Assembly: GCA_050249615.1 (NCBI GenBank)
Contig: JBFWQE010000010.1
Span: 1-64,000 of the forward strand
DNA: 64,000 bases
Direction of reading: 5' to 3'
From: VFZN01 sp050249615
GTDB lineage: Bacteria; Acidobacteriota; Vicinamibacteria; Vicinamibacterales; UBA2999
Shown: positions 34,755 to 43,556 of the stretch, piece after piece
Numbering within the stretch: position 1 is the first letter of the stretch
Layout: every line of letters starts with the position of its first letter
Notes under the pieces: model-generated
Seen by the model: only the letters and a program-made list of their open reading frames with translations
What the model was told of the DNA's origin: nothing
Database searches by the model: none
Position numbers and translations under genes: made by a program

Positions 34755-35990
34755 CTACTTCGCGCCGGCCGGTGCCCCCACGACGACACGGCTCGGCGAC
34801 GTGGAGGCGCGAAGCGCCATCGCCATCCCGGCCGCCGCCAGCGCCATCAGCGCGCTGCCATAGAAGCCCGCCGTCCAGCTCCCGGACTGCTCGTAGAGCA
34901 GGGCGCCCAGCCATCCGCCGAGGATGGAGGCGACGCCCTTGGCGGTGTACAGCACGGCGTAGTTCGAGGTGGCGTGCTTGCTGCCGAAGTAGTCGCCGCA
35001 CGTGGCGGGGAAGAGCGAGAAGATCTGGCCCCAGGTGAAGTAGACCAGCACCAGCGTGAAGGCGAACCACCCCGCGGAGCGCGACCCGACCGCGACGACC
35101 AGGAACAGGCAGACCGCCTGGGCCAGGAAGGTGAGGATCATCGTGTTCTCGCGGCCCAGCCGATCCGAGGCCCAGCCCCAGAAGATGCGGCTGGCGCCGT
35201 TGGCCAGGGGGCTGAGCGTCGCGGCCAGCGTGAGAGCCGCAGCCGTCAGGCCCCATGACCGGGACATGGGGCCGGCGTTGGCGGTGACGAGCAGGCCGCC
35301 GGTGGCCATCAGCACGAACATCACGTACATGAAATAGAACTGGGGCGTGCGCAGCATCTCGAGCGTGGTGAAATGCCGGCGGCCGACGGACTGCACCGTG
35401 GTTGCGGCCGCCTGCGGCGAGACCGTGACCTTCGGCGGGTGCCGCAGGAACTGCGCCACGGTGAGGATCACGAGCCCCTGGAAGAGGCCGGTGGCGATGA
35501 AGGCCGACCGATAGCCGCTGGTGCCGATGATCCACTGGATGACGGGGATGAACAGCGCCGTGCCGCCGCCGAAGCCGGCGGCCATGATGCCGGAGGCGAG
35601 GCCGCGGCGGTCCTTGAACCACTTCAGCGCCGACCCGATCGACCCGCTGTAGACGAACGCGGCACCGACGCCCGCGAGGCAGTAGAGCGCATAGAGCATC
35701 GGCAGCGACGTGGCGTAGCCCATCCCGGCCCACCCGAGCCCGCAGAGCAGCCCGGCGGCGCTGATGAACCCGCGCGGCCCCAGGCGATCGATGAGCCACC
35801 CGTCGAGGGGCTGGACCCACGTCTGGAACAGGATGAACAGCGTGAAGGCGAACTGAATGTCCGATAGGCGCCAGCCCGTGCCGGCCTGCAGCGGCTGGAC
35901 GAAGAGCGTCCAGGCGTACTGGAGGTTGGCGATCATCACCATCGCGATGAGCGACGCCACCAGCTGGAACCACCGGTTGTGGATGTTCAC
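34755..35990 (-). CDS. OxlT-like oxalate/formate MFS antiporter
   Basis: The product has 411 residues with 12 membrane helices. NRWFQLVASLIAMVMIANLQ followed by YAWTLF is the typical OxlT start. Helix 11 reads NYAVLYTAKGVASILGG, where the Lys corresponds to the substrate Lys of OxlT (K355), and helix 8 has an Arg in GASRIFWGWASDR near the second substrate residue (R272). Members exchange oxalate for formate or carry other short carboxylates. It lies 16 bases before malate synthase and 87 after the PanE-like gene, all on the minus strand. Confidence 0.85.
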   Translation of the reverse strand: MNIHNRWFQLVASLIAMVMIANLQYAWTLFVQPLQAGTGWRLSDIQFAFTLFILFQTWVQPLDGWLIDRLGPRGFISAAGLLCGLGWAGMGYATSLPMLYALYCLAGVGAAFVYSGSIGSALKWFKDRRGLASGIMAAGFGGGTALFIPVIQWIIGTSGYRSAFIATGLFQGLVILTVAQFLRHPPKVTVSPQAAATTVQSVGRRHFTTLEMLRTPQFYFMYVMFVLMATGGLLVTANAGPMSRSWGLTAAALTLAATLSPLANGASRIFWGWASDRLGRENTMILTFLAQAVCLFLVVAVGSRSAGWFAFTLVLVYFTWGQIFSLFPATCGDYFGSKHATSNYAVLYTAKGVASILGGWLGALLYEQSGSWTAGFYGSALMALAAAGMAMALRASTSPSRVVVGAPAGAK

Positions 35991-36077
35991 CCTTGCCTCC
36001 CTGGGGGGCCTGGCACGGTCGGCCCGAAAACGATGCAGATTCTGCAGCAGGTGGCAGGAACTGCTGCGAATTGGGCC

Positions 36078-37058
36078 CTATCGTGCCTGGCCCCGGTTAT
36101 GTTCGTCCAGCAGCTTCGCGCAGGCGTAGACGGCGCGCGTCGCCGTCATCGGCAGGCCCATGCGCTCGCCCAGCTCCACCACCGCTCCCACCACGGCTTC
36201 GATCTCCATCGGCCGGCCGGCCTCGAGATCCTGCAGCATGGAGGTCTTGTGCGCGCCGACCTTCTCGGCGCCCGCCATTCGCTGATCGATGGAGATGGGG
36301 AGCTCGATGCCCAGTCTCGCCGCCACCGCCTCGGTCTCGACCATCAGCTCCCTTACAAGGCGCGACACGTCGGCGTGCCGCGCCAGCTCCTCCAGCGTGC
36401 CGCGCGTGAGTGCACTGATCGGGTTGAACGCGACGTTGCCGAGCAGCTTCACCCAGATCTCGTGGCGGAAGCGCGGCGTGACCGGGCAGCGGAAGCCTGC
36501 CGCGATCAACGCCTCGGCGATGCGCCGGGCCCGCTCGGACTTGCTGCCGTCCGGCTCCCCGAAGCTGATGCGATTCCCCTCGGTGTGGCGGATGACGCCC
36601 GGCTCCACGATATCGGTCGCGAAGTAGGCGAGGGACCCCACCACGCGCCGGGCCTCGATGTTCGCGGCAATCACGCCTCCGGGATCCACGCGCTCGAGGC
36701 TCAGCCCCTCGAACTCACCGCCGCACCCCTGGAAGTACCACCACGGGATGCCGTTCTGCGTGCTCACCACCACGGTGTCGGGCCCGAGCAGCGGGTGGAG
36801 CGTGGGCGCGAGCGCCGTGAGACTGTGTGCCTTGACGCCGAGGAACACGACGTCACACGGACCGACGGCCGCGAGGTCGCCCGAGACGACAGGCTGCACC
36901 GTGAAGTCGCCGTCGGGGCTCATCACCCGCAGCCCATGCTCCCGCATCGCGCGCAGGTGCGGACCGCGTGCGTGGAGGACGACATCGGCACCCGCTTTGG
37001 CGAGCTTCGCGCCGATGTACCCGCCAATCGCCCCGGCCCCGACGATGACGATGCGCAT
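36078..37058 (-). CDS. PanE-like ketopantoate reductase family, probable oxalyl-CoA reductase
   Basis: The product has 326 residues. RIVIVGAGAIGGYIGAKLA is the NADP Rossmann motif; VVSTQNGIPWWYF and WVKLLGNVAFNPISALTRG give the catalytic Lys and conserved Asn of the ketopantoate reductase fold. Ketopantoate reduction is the textbook role. In Methylobacterium extorquens, however, a paralogue (PanE2) reduces oxalyl-CoA to glyoxylate. Its position 9 bases after an oxalate-CoA-ligase-like gene, and just before an OxlT-like transporter and malate synthase, fits that role far better than pantothenate synthesis. The substrate assignment is inference. Confidence 0.8.
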   Translation of the reverse strand: MRIVIVGAGAIGGYIGAKLAKAGADVVLHARGPHLRAMREHGLRVMSPDGDFTVQPVVSGDLAAVGPCDVVFLGVKAHSLTALAPTLHPLLGPDTVVVSTQNGIPWWYFQGCGGEFEGLSLERVDPGGVIAANIEARRVVGSLAYFATDIVEPGVIRHTEGNRISFGEPDGSKSERARRIAEALIAAGFRCPVTPRFRHEIWVKLLGNVAFNPISALTRGTLEELARHADVSRLVRELMVETEAVAARLGIELPISIDQRMAGAEKVGAHKTSMLQDLEAGRPMEIEAVVGAVVELGERMGLPMTATRAVYACAKLLDEHNRGQAR

Positions 37059-37067
37059 CGGAGCGTG

Positions 37068-38585
37068 TCAGGCCTTCGGAGCGAACGCCTGGGCGACGAC
37101 GCGGCGCTGGATCTTGCCCGTTGCCGTCCGCGGGATGGCCTCGGTGATGTGGATCTGCTTCGGCCGCTTGAACTCCGCGAGGCGTTCCCTGCAGAAGGCG
37201 TGCAGCTCGGTCTCGGCGACGGGCTCGCGCAGGACCACGGCCGCGGCCACTTCCTCGCCCCACGTCTGGTGCGGCACGCCGAAGCACACCGCCTCGGCGA
37301 TCGCCGGGTGGGTGAGCAGAACCTCGTCGATCTCACGCGGCGAGATCTTCTCGCCGCCCCGGTTGATCAGCTCCTTCAGCCGACCCACCAGCGTGAGGTA
37401 CCCCTGCTCGTCGAGCACGCCCTGATCGCCGGTGCGGAACCAGCCGCCCTCGAAGAATGCCGTCGCATTGGCCTCGGGGTTGTTCTCGTAGCCCGTGATG
37501 ACGTTGGGCCCGTGGATGCACACCTCGCCGCGCTCGCCCGGGGGCAGCTCGCGGCCCTGGTCGTCGCGGATACTGATCCGTACGTCGGTACCCGGTCCGA
37601 CCGAGCCGGGCACGCGCGTGCCCGGCGGCAGCGGGTTGGACGCCATCTGGTGCGCGGCCTCGGTCATGCCGTAGGCCTCGAGCACCGGCGCGCCGAAGGC
37701 GGCTTCGAGGTCGTGCATGACCTGCGGCGGCAACGATGCGCTGCACGATCGGATGAAGCGCAGCTTTCCGGCGCCGGCCGGAGGCGGCTCGCCAGGCTTC
37801 ACCCGCGCCAGCAGCAGCTGGTGGATGGTGGGCACTGCCGAGTACCACGTGGCGCCGGCTTCCTGGGCGACCCTCCAGAACGAGAGGGGCGAGAACTTTG
37901 CCGGCACGACCACGGTACCGCCCGTGGCGAGCGTGGCCAGCGTGGAGGCGACCAGGCCGTGGACGTGGAAGAGCGGCATCACGCAGAGCGAGACATCGTC
38001 CGGCGTGAGCGCGTAGCTGCGCGCGACGTTCTGCGCCGAGATGGTGAGGTTCGCGTGGCTGAGCGGCACGCGCTTGGGTCTCCCGGTGCTCCCGCTGGTG
38101 TGCAGGATGAGCGCCACGTCGTCGATGCGAGGCGGCTCTACCGGTGTGCGCGCCGACACGCCGCGGAGCGACACGACGCCCTCGGGGCTCGTGTCCACGG
38201 TGAGGATCGGCACCGAGCCGGCCGCCTGCCGGGCCTCGTCGATCCCCTCGGGCGGCAGGAGCAGCACCTTCGCGTTGGTGTCCTCGAGGTAGAAGAGGAA
38301 CTCGTCTTCCTTGTAGCCCGGGTTGAGCGGCGCCGCGGTGCCGGCCGCCGACGCGGCCAGGAACGAGACCACCGTCGCGATGCCATTGGGGATGGCCATC
38401 CCCACGCGGTCACCCCGACGGATGCCGGCGGCCGCGAGCGCCTCGGCCAGGTCCTGCACCTGCCGGCGCAGCTCGCCGTAGGTGAGGCGGACGTTCAGGT
38501 CGGGCTGGACGAGGGCCGTCCGGTCCGCCGGAATCGGCTCCAGCAGGCCGGACAGTGTGGTCGGCACAGACGTGGTGGCGCTCAT
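37068..38585 (-). CDS. AMP-dependent synthetase, oxalate-CoA ligase-like
   Basis: The product has 505 residues, the length of the small acyl-CoA ligases AAE3/Pcs60. The ATP loop is LHTSGSTGRPKRVPLSH; A5 reads EAYGMTEAAHQM; A7 WFRTGDQG; the final catalytic Lys is in RTATGKIQRR. Segment MPLFHVHGLVASTLATL with AVPTIHQLLL is close to plant AAE3 and yeast Pcs60, which make oxalyl-CoA. Other short carboxylates, such as malonate, cannot be excluded. It starts the operon with PanE-like, OxlT-like and malate synthase genes, which supports oxalate. Confidence 0.8.
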   Translation of the reverse strand: MSATTSVPTTLSGLLEPIPADRTALVQPDLNVRLTYGELRRQVQDLAEALAAAGIRRGDRVGMAIPNGIATVVSFLAASAAGTAAPLNPGYKEDEFLFYLEDTNAKVLLLPPEGIDEARQAAGSVPILTVDTSPEGVVSLRGVSARTPVEPPRIDDVALILHTSGSTGRPKRVPLSHANLTISAQNVARSYALTPDDVSLCVMPLFHVHGLVASTLATLATGGTVVVPAKFSPLSFWRVAQEAGATWYSAVPTIHQLLLARVKPGEPPPAGAGKLRFIRSCSASLPPQVMHDLEAAFGAPVLEAYGMTEAAHQMASNPLPPGTRVPGSVGPGTDVRISIRDDQGRELPPGERGEVCIHGPNVITGYENNPEANATAFFEGGWFRTGDQGVLDEQGYLTLVGRLKELINRGGEKISPREIDEVLLTHPAIAEAVCFGVPHQTWGEEVAAAVVLREPVAETELHAFCRERLAEFKRPKQIHITEAIPRTATGKIQRRVVAQAFAPKA

Positions 38586-38660
38586 GGGGGCTACGTTCCT
38601 TCCAGGAAGGTGGGCGCCCAGTCTGCCACGAAGCGGACCTTTACGGAAGATCCGCGTGCG

Positions 38661-40358
38661 TCAGCGAGCGAACACGGTCTTCCCGCCCACGATCGTCCGC
38701 GTCACCTTCGCGTCCCGGATCTCCGGCGCCTGGATGGCCCGCAGGTCCTGGTCGATCAGCGCCAGGTCCGCCAGCATTCCGGCGGCGATGACGCCCTTCT
38801 CCTTCTCCTCGAACGACGCGTACGCGCCGGCGCGCGTGTAGGCGACCAGCGCCTGCTCGACCGTGATCTTCTGCGACGGCACCCATCCGTCCGGGTTCCG
38901 ATCGTCCAGCGTGCGCCGGGTCACCGCCGCGTAGATGCCCTCCAGCGGCGTCGGCGGCGCGACGAACCAGTCGCTGCCGAACGCGAGCGACGCCTGCGCG
39001 TCCAGGAGCGACCTGAACGCGTACGTCCCCAGCGCGCGTTCCGGGCCGATCACTTTCTCGGCCCACCGCCCGTCGTCGATGGCGTGGTAGGGCTGCATGC
39101 TGGGGATGACGCCGAGCGCGGCGAAGCGCGGGATGTCGGCCGGGGCGAGGTGCTGCGCGTGCTCGATGCGGAAGCGGCGATCGCGCACGCCGTGTTCCTT
39201 CGCGACGCGCTCGTAGATGTCGAGCAGCGTCTGGTTGGCGCGGTCCCCGATGGCGTGCACCATCACGTGCAGGCCGGCAGCGTCGGCCCCCGAAATCCAC
39301 GTGTAGAGATCCTCGGGCGTGTTGACGAAGAAACCGCGGTCCTTCGGCGCGTCGGTGAACGGCTCGTGGAAGGCCGCGGTGTGCGACCCGAGCGAGCCGT
39401 CCACGAAGCCCTTGAGGCCGCCCACGCGCAGCCACTGGTCCCCGCGCCCCTCGGGGCCGTAGGTCTTCGCCTTCACGGCCTCGGCCAGGCGCTCCCAGGT
39501 ATTGAGCGGCACCGCCGCGTAGACGCGCGTCCTCAGCCGGCCCGCCTTGTTGGCGCGATCCAGGACGGCGAGGTCGTCCCAGGTTCCCATCTGGTGCACG
39601 GTCGTCACGCCCTGCTCGCCCACGTAACGCATCGCCGCCTCGAGCGCGCGGTCCTGCATCTGGTCGGTCGGCGGCGGCATCTTCGCCGCCACCAGGTCCA
39701 TGGCGTTGTCCTTGAGCAGGCCCGTCAGCTCGCCGCGGGCATCGCGGACGATCTCGCCGCCCGCTACGTCCTTCGCCGCGCGCGTGACACCCGTGGCGCG
39801 GAGGGCCGCGGAGTTGGCGAGCGCCATGTGGCCGTCCAGGCGGTTCACCCACACCGGATGATCCGGCGTGACGCCGTCGATCCAGTCGCGGCGGGGCAGA
39901 TCGCCGCCCCAGAGCTGGTGATCCCAGTCGCCGCCGGTAATCCACGTGCCCGCGGGGACTGTCTTCGCGAAGGCGCCGATGCGCGCCACGAACTCGTCGC
40001 GCGTCTTCGCATCGCGCAGCTGCACGGACGCCAGGCGCGATCCGCCCTCCAGGAAGTGGACGTGCGTGTCGATGAAGCCGGGCACGAGGAACTGCCCGCC
40101 GGCGTCCACGAGCTCGAGCCCCGCCCGCTCCGAGGCTCCCGCGGACAAGCCGGCAGCCCGGCGGATTTCGTCGTTCGTGCCGACCGCGACGATGCGATCG
40201 CCGGAGACGGCCACGGCCTCGGCCGAGGGGCGCGCGGCGTCGCCGGTCCACACGCGCGCGTTGACGATGGCGAGGGTCACGGTGGACTCCGATCGAGGAG
40301 GCTGGCTCGGCGCACAGGCCGCGGAGAGGAGGAAGGCCAGGACAGCGATTCGTCGCAT
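38661..40358 (-). CDS. Lipoprotein amidohydrolase (YtcJ-like, amidohydrolase family 3)
   Basis: The product has 565 residues with a lipoprotein signal (LLSAACAPS, modified Cys at about position 15). Metal-site motifs of the family are VPGFIDTHVHFLEGG, HAIGDRANQTLLDIYE and RIEHAQHLAPADIPRFA, with LAFGSDWFVAPPTPL near the end. YtcJ-like enzymes hydrolyse exocyclic amides or imines; natural substrates are mostly unknown. The gene lies 75 bases before the oxalate operon on the same strand and may or may not be part of it. Confidence 0.88.
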   Translation of the reverse strand: MRRIAVLAFLLSAACAPSQPPRSESTVTLAIVNARVWTGDAARPSAEAVAVSGDRIVAVGTNDEIRRAAGLSAGASERAGLELVDAGGQFLVPGFIDTHVHFLEGGSRLASVQLRDAKTRDEFVARIGAFAKTVPAGTWITGGDWDHQLWGGDLPRRDWIDGVTPDHPVWVNRLDGHMALANSAALRATGVTRAAKDVAGGEIVRDARGELTGLLKDNAMDLVAAKMPPPTDQMQDRALEAAMRYVGEQGVTTVHQMGTWDDLAVLDRANKAGRLRTRVYAAVPLNTWERLAEAVKAKTYGPEGRGDQWLRVGGLKGFVDGSLGSHTAAFHEPFTDAPKDRGFFVNTPEDLYTWISGADAAGLHVMVHAIGDRANQTLLDIYERVAKEHGVRDRRFRIEHAQHLAPADIPRFAALGVIPSMQPYHAIDDGRWAEKVIGPERALGTYAFRSLLDAQASLAFGSDWFVAPPTPLEGIYAAVTRRTLDDRNPDGWVPSQKITVEQALVAYTRAGAYASFEEKEKGVIAAGMLADLALIDQDLRAIQAPEIRDAKVTRTIVGGKTVFAR

Positions 40359-40519
40359 GCCCGGATCCTATCCGACGCGTCCACCGGCGTCATCTGCGCG
40401 CCCTGACGGGCGCCGACGCGCTCCGGTCCTTCGGAGTCGCTGTGGTGGTCCCAGCCTGCGGTAGACTTCCCGCCGGACCGACCGGTGTTCGCTCGGTAGC
40501 CACCAGCGAGGATTCAGGC

Positions 40520-40999
40520 ATGGCGAGCATTGTCCCGAAGCGGGTGTCGGCCAGCATCGAGGGCGACTTCGTCGTCTTCCTGATCGGCATGCGGATCAAC
40601 AAGCCGTGGAAGGTCCACAAGTGGCTGCCGGTCTTCCTCGCGATGCCGCGGATGCTGAAGGAGCTCCAGCACCGGCCGGAGTCGGGGTTCCTCGGCCACA
40701 TCTTCGGCCCGAAGGTCATCGTCCAGTACTGGCGGTCGTTCGAGCATCTCGAAGCCTACGCCCGCGATCACGACCAGTCACACTGGCCCGCCTGGGTGGA
40801 CTTCAACCGGCGCGTGGGCCGGAGCCGCGGCGACGTCGGCATCTGGCACGAGACCTACCAGGTCCGCGCCGGCGAGTACGAATGCGTCTACAGCGGGATG
40901 CCGTCGTTCGGCCTGGCGAAAGCCAGCGCCCAGGTCGACGCCGTGGGCGCGCTCGACTCGGCCAGGGGGCGGTTGGGGAGAGTCCGGGACGCCAGCTGA
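40520..40999 (+). CDS. DUF4188 family protein (dimeric barrel monooxygenase-like)
   Basis: The product has 159 residues; the ATG at 40520 follows GAGGA. GDFVVFLIGMRINKPWKVHKW, FGPKVIVQYWRSFEHLEAYA and WHETYQVRAGEYECVYSGMP are typical of DUF4188, related to the phenylacetaldoxime dehydratase/transmonooxygenase-like families. It is probably a haem- or small-molecule-binding alpha/beta barrel enzyme. The substrate is unknown. The gene is followed by a repeat array and an assembly gap. Confidence 0.88.
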   Translation: MASIVPKRVSASIEGDFVVFLIGMRINKPWKVHKWLPVFLAMPRMLKELQHRPESGFLGHIFGPKVIVQYWRSFEHLEAYARDHDQSHWPAWVDFNRRVGRSRGDVGIWHETYQVRAGEYECVYSGMPSFGLAKASAQVDAVGALDSARGRLGRVRDAS

Positions 41000-41011
41000 C
41001 CCGCGCCCGGC

Positions 41012-41178
41012 GCTATCTGCGCCATCTGCGCCATCTGCGTTCATCTGCGTTCANNNNNNNNNNNNNNNNNNNNNNNNNNNNNNNNNNNNNNNNNNNNNNN
41101 NNNNNNNNNNNNNNNNNNNNNNNNNNNNNNNNNNNNNNNNNNNNNNNNNNNNNCATCTGCGTTCATCTGCGTTCAGGG
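41012..41178. repeat. CATCTGCG(TT/C) array containing a 100-N assembly gap
   Basis: Units of 9 bases (CATCTGCGC, then CATCTGCGTT) lie on both sides of the N run at 41054-41153. The same units resume directly after it, so the gap almost certainly lies inside a longer repeat array. The true array length is unknown. Confidence 0.85.
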
Positions 41179-41775
41179 TTTCGGAATCCTCAGCGTCGCG
41201 CTGATCATCGCGCTCCCGCTGGCCACGTACAGGAGCGACAGGGGGCGCAGATCCGCCGACGCAATCTCCAGCACGCCGAACCACAGCGCGTCCCCGACCC
41301 GGCCCAGGTAGAACGCCACGGCCAGGATCGCCACGATGACGATGCTGGTCGGGATGGGTGTGCCCTCGAAGTACTTCACCTTCCCGGTCCGCTCGTCCGC
41401 GAGCGCGTCGGCGGTGACGTTGAACCGCGCCAGCCGGCTCACGCCGCACACCACGAAGTAGGTGAGGCACAGCATGTCCCACCCGCCCCGGAGGCCCAGC
41501 GTGTAACCCAGCACTGCCGGGGCCACGCCGAACGAGATGATGTCCGCGAGCGAGTCGAGGTCCGCGCCGAGCACCGAACGCCGGCCTGGGTGGAGGCGGG
41601 CGACGTAGCCGTCGAGCGCGTCCGCGACGAGCGCCGCCGGCAGCAGGAGGAACGCGACCCACAGGTGCCGGCTGCGTCCGGTTGCCAGGTAATCCAGGCA
41701 GAGGAAGATGGCGATGGTCCCGCACGCCGCGTTGGCGATGGTCAGCGCGTCAGCGGCGGTGTAAGACCGCAGCAT
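41173..41775 (-). CDS. pssA: CDP-diacylglycerol-serine O-phosphatidyltransferase
   Basis: The product has 200 residues from the ATG at 41775 (a GTG nine codons upstream is possible). The CDP-alcohol phosphatidyltransferase signature is complete: DALDGYVAR, a gap, then SVLGADLDSLADIISFG. Six membrane helices are evident. ADALTIANAACGTIAIF at the start and FNVTADALADERTGKVKYFE (with TPIPTSI after one residue) fit phosphatidylserine synthase of Gram-negative type. It catalyses the first step to phosphatidylethanolamine. The last codons lie next to a repeat array and a gap. Confidence 0.92.
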   Translation of the reverse strand: MLRSYTAADALTIANAACGTIAIFLCLDYLATGRSRHLWVAFLLLPAALVADALDGYVARLHPGRRSVLGADLDSLADIISFGVAPAVLGYTLGLRGGWDMLCLTYFVVCGVSRLARFNVTADALADERTGKVKYFEGTPIPTSIVIVAILAVAFYLGRVGDALWFGVLEIASADLRPLSLLYVASGSAMISATLRIPKP

Positions 41776-41790
41776 CGAGAGGTGACGGCG

Positions 41791-42187
41791 AGGTGGATCC
41801 ACGCACGCAGCATATCGCTCTCGTCGTCATTCTCAATCGCCGGCGCGCGGCCTGCCGCGGCACAGGATCGGCTCTTCGTCGGGACGCGCGAGGTCGGGGC
41901 GATGGGTCACTTCGGCGCCGACGTGGGCTCGGCGCCGGAAGTCCTCCATTACCCGCGGTTTGGCGGCGAGCGCTACGTTCACGTGCCGGGCACCGGCGTG
42001 ATCGACCTCCGCGTCCCTCGACATGGGCTTCGCGCCCGGTCGGACCGACCTGTCGCTGTTCCTCGGGCCCGAGCCGTTCGCGAGGTTCAGCGGCGTGACT
42101 CCGGGGACGTACTACCTCCGGCTCAGGGGAGGTAACGAGGTGGGCGGCGGTCGTGCGTCCCACGCGGTCGTGGTCAGGGTTCCCTGA
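41791..42187 (+). pseudogene. Internally deleted secreted FN3-type protein remnant
   Basis: One frame gives a signal-peptide end and mature start (RPAAAQDRLFVGTREVGAMG to VHVPGTGVIDLRV). The end of the locus, in another frame from about 42023, reads GFAPGRTDLSLFLGPEPFAR followed by FSGVTPGTYYLRLRGGNEVG, the typical C-terminal fibronectin III strand pattern, with a stop at 42187. The signal peptide itself also needs a frame change near 41850. So the locus looks like the two ends of a much larger propeller/FN3 protein joined by a deletion near 42010. Confidence 0.6.
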
Positions 42188-42283
42188 CCGACGCCCTGAT
42201 CGCGCGGCTCCCGCCCTCAGTCCGATCGGCGGCCGAATCCGAGCCCGATTATCGGGCGGGACCGGTCGTCACGGTGAGGGCCG

Positions 42284-43237
42284 TCACGGCGCCGACACGA
42301 CGAGGATCACCGGGACGGGCACGCCGCTGACCACGGTCGGCTCGTAAACCCACTGCGTCATCGCCTCGGCGACAGCGTTCGTGTAGCCATCCACCGTGTC
42401 GAGCGGGTGCACCTGGACGACGCGACCGGCCGGATCGATCACCAGCTCGATGGGATGCACGCGACGGCGCTCACCGCGCCGCGGTGAAGGGCGTGGTGGC
42501 AGCGCGGCTTTCAGGCGCCTGGGCTCGGGGACCACGCCGCCAGGACCTGCCCGCACCGCGCCCGGTGGGCCGAACGGTGGCACCGTGCTCATCGCCGCCA
42601 CGATGGCGCTGACGCGCCGCCCGGACGGGTGTGGCCCTCCCGAGTTCGCTTCGAGCTCGCGGGCGCGCTCGTCGGCTCGCGCAGCCTCGCGCACGTGCGC
42701 CTCGCGCTCGGCGTTGCTTTCGACGAGCGTCGATCTCGCCAGCAGCACTGCCGCCCTCGCGCGATGGATTGCGGACTCCTCCGGGTGCAACGGCATCGCG
42801 CCGTCCAGCTCGAAGAGTGCGCGGTCCAGCTCCACGAGCGAGAAATCGGTCCCGTCCGCGCGGCGGGCAGACGCCCGCCGGAGACGATGGCCGGTGGCGA
42901 TGAGCAGCGGCTCGAGCGCCGTGCCATCCGCCAGGAGCCATTCGAGAGCAATGGCCCCGACGCGTGCAGGTTGAAGAGGCTCGGCGAAGAGCAGGAGGCG
43001 CCGCTCGAAGATATCGCGCGAGAGAGGATCGAGGACCAGCGACTCTCTCAGCACCTGATCGGCGGGACCGCGCCGTCCCGCCCGCTGGTGGTAGTCAGCG
43101 AGCGCGAAGCGGTGGCGAAGCTCGCCAGGATCCTCCTGGATCGCCCGCTTCAGTGCAGCTTCCACGGCATCGTCCCGGCCGGGCTGAGCCGCGAGTACCG
43201 TGCTCCACGCCAGAGCGACAGCCAGGACGTGACGCAT
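42284..43237 (-). CDS. TPR protein with TonB-C-like ending, secreted
   Basis: The product has 317 residues from the ATG at 43237, preceded by ACGGAG. A signal peptide is followed by TPR-like helices (LKRAIQEDPGELRHRFALAD, RRGPADQVLRESLVLDPLSR). The last ~70 residues (VHPIELVIDPAGRVVQVHPL, TNAVAEAMTQWVYEPTVVSG) are a TonB C-terminal-like domain as found in acidobacterial energy-transducer-like proteins. No N-terminal TonB helix in the inner membrane is certain. Role unknown. Confidence 0.75.
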   Translation of the reverse strand: MRHVLAVALAWSTVLAAQPGRDDAVEAALKRAIQEDPGELRHRFALADYHQRAGRRGPADQVLRESLVLDPLSRDIFERRLLLFAEPLQPARVGAIALEWLLADGTALEPLLIATGHRLRRASARRADGTDFSLVELDRALFELDGAMPLHPEESAIHRARAAVLLARSTLVESNAEREAHVREAARADERARELEANSGGPHPSGRRVSAIVAAMSTVPPFGPPGAVRAGPGGVVPEPRRLKAALPPRPSPRRGERRRVHPIELVIDPAGRVVQVHPLDTVDGYTNAVAEAMTQWVYEPTVVSGVPVPVILVVSAP

Positions 43238-43556
43238 GAGCTCCGTCCCCCTTTGAGGGAGCCTACTCCAACCGGGACCGCCGCGATCCACCTCCGGCCG
43301 GGGCCACCGCCGTCGGCCCGGAAGCCCGGTGCACCACGCCGAGCAGTGCTCTTCGTTATCTGCGCNNNNNNNNNNNNNNNNNNNNNNNNNNNNNNNNNNN
43401 NNNNNNNNNNNNNNNNNNNNNNNNNNNNNNNNNNNNNNNNNNNNNNNNNNNNNNNNNNNNNNNNNTATCTGCGGCTTCTGCGTCATCTGCGACTTCTGCG
43501 TTATCTGCGGCTTCTGCGGCTCCATCCGCGCCCTCCGTGTTCCATAATCAACGTTC
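43238..43556. other. Divergent intergenic region with repeat units and a 100-N gap
   Basis: TCTGCG-containing units (TTATCTGCG before; repeated (C/G)TTCTGCG and TATCTGCG after) flank the N run at 43366-43465. A CATAAT -10 box sits at 43543-43548, 8 bases before the E1 start. Nothing else is visible; missing sequence could hold more. Confidence 0.7.

Noticed and set aside
35979..40406. A 1475-codon open frame on the plus strand
   Set aside because: It lies antisense to the PanE-like, ligase and amidohydrolase genes, has low-complexity Arg/His/Asp/Leu composition and no motif. High GC makes stops rare in this frame.
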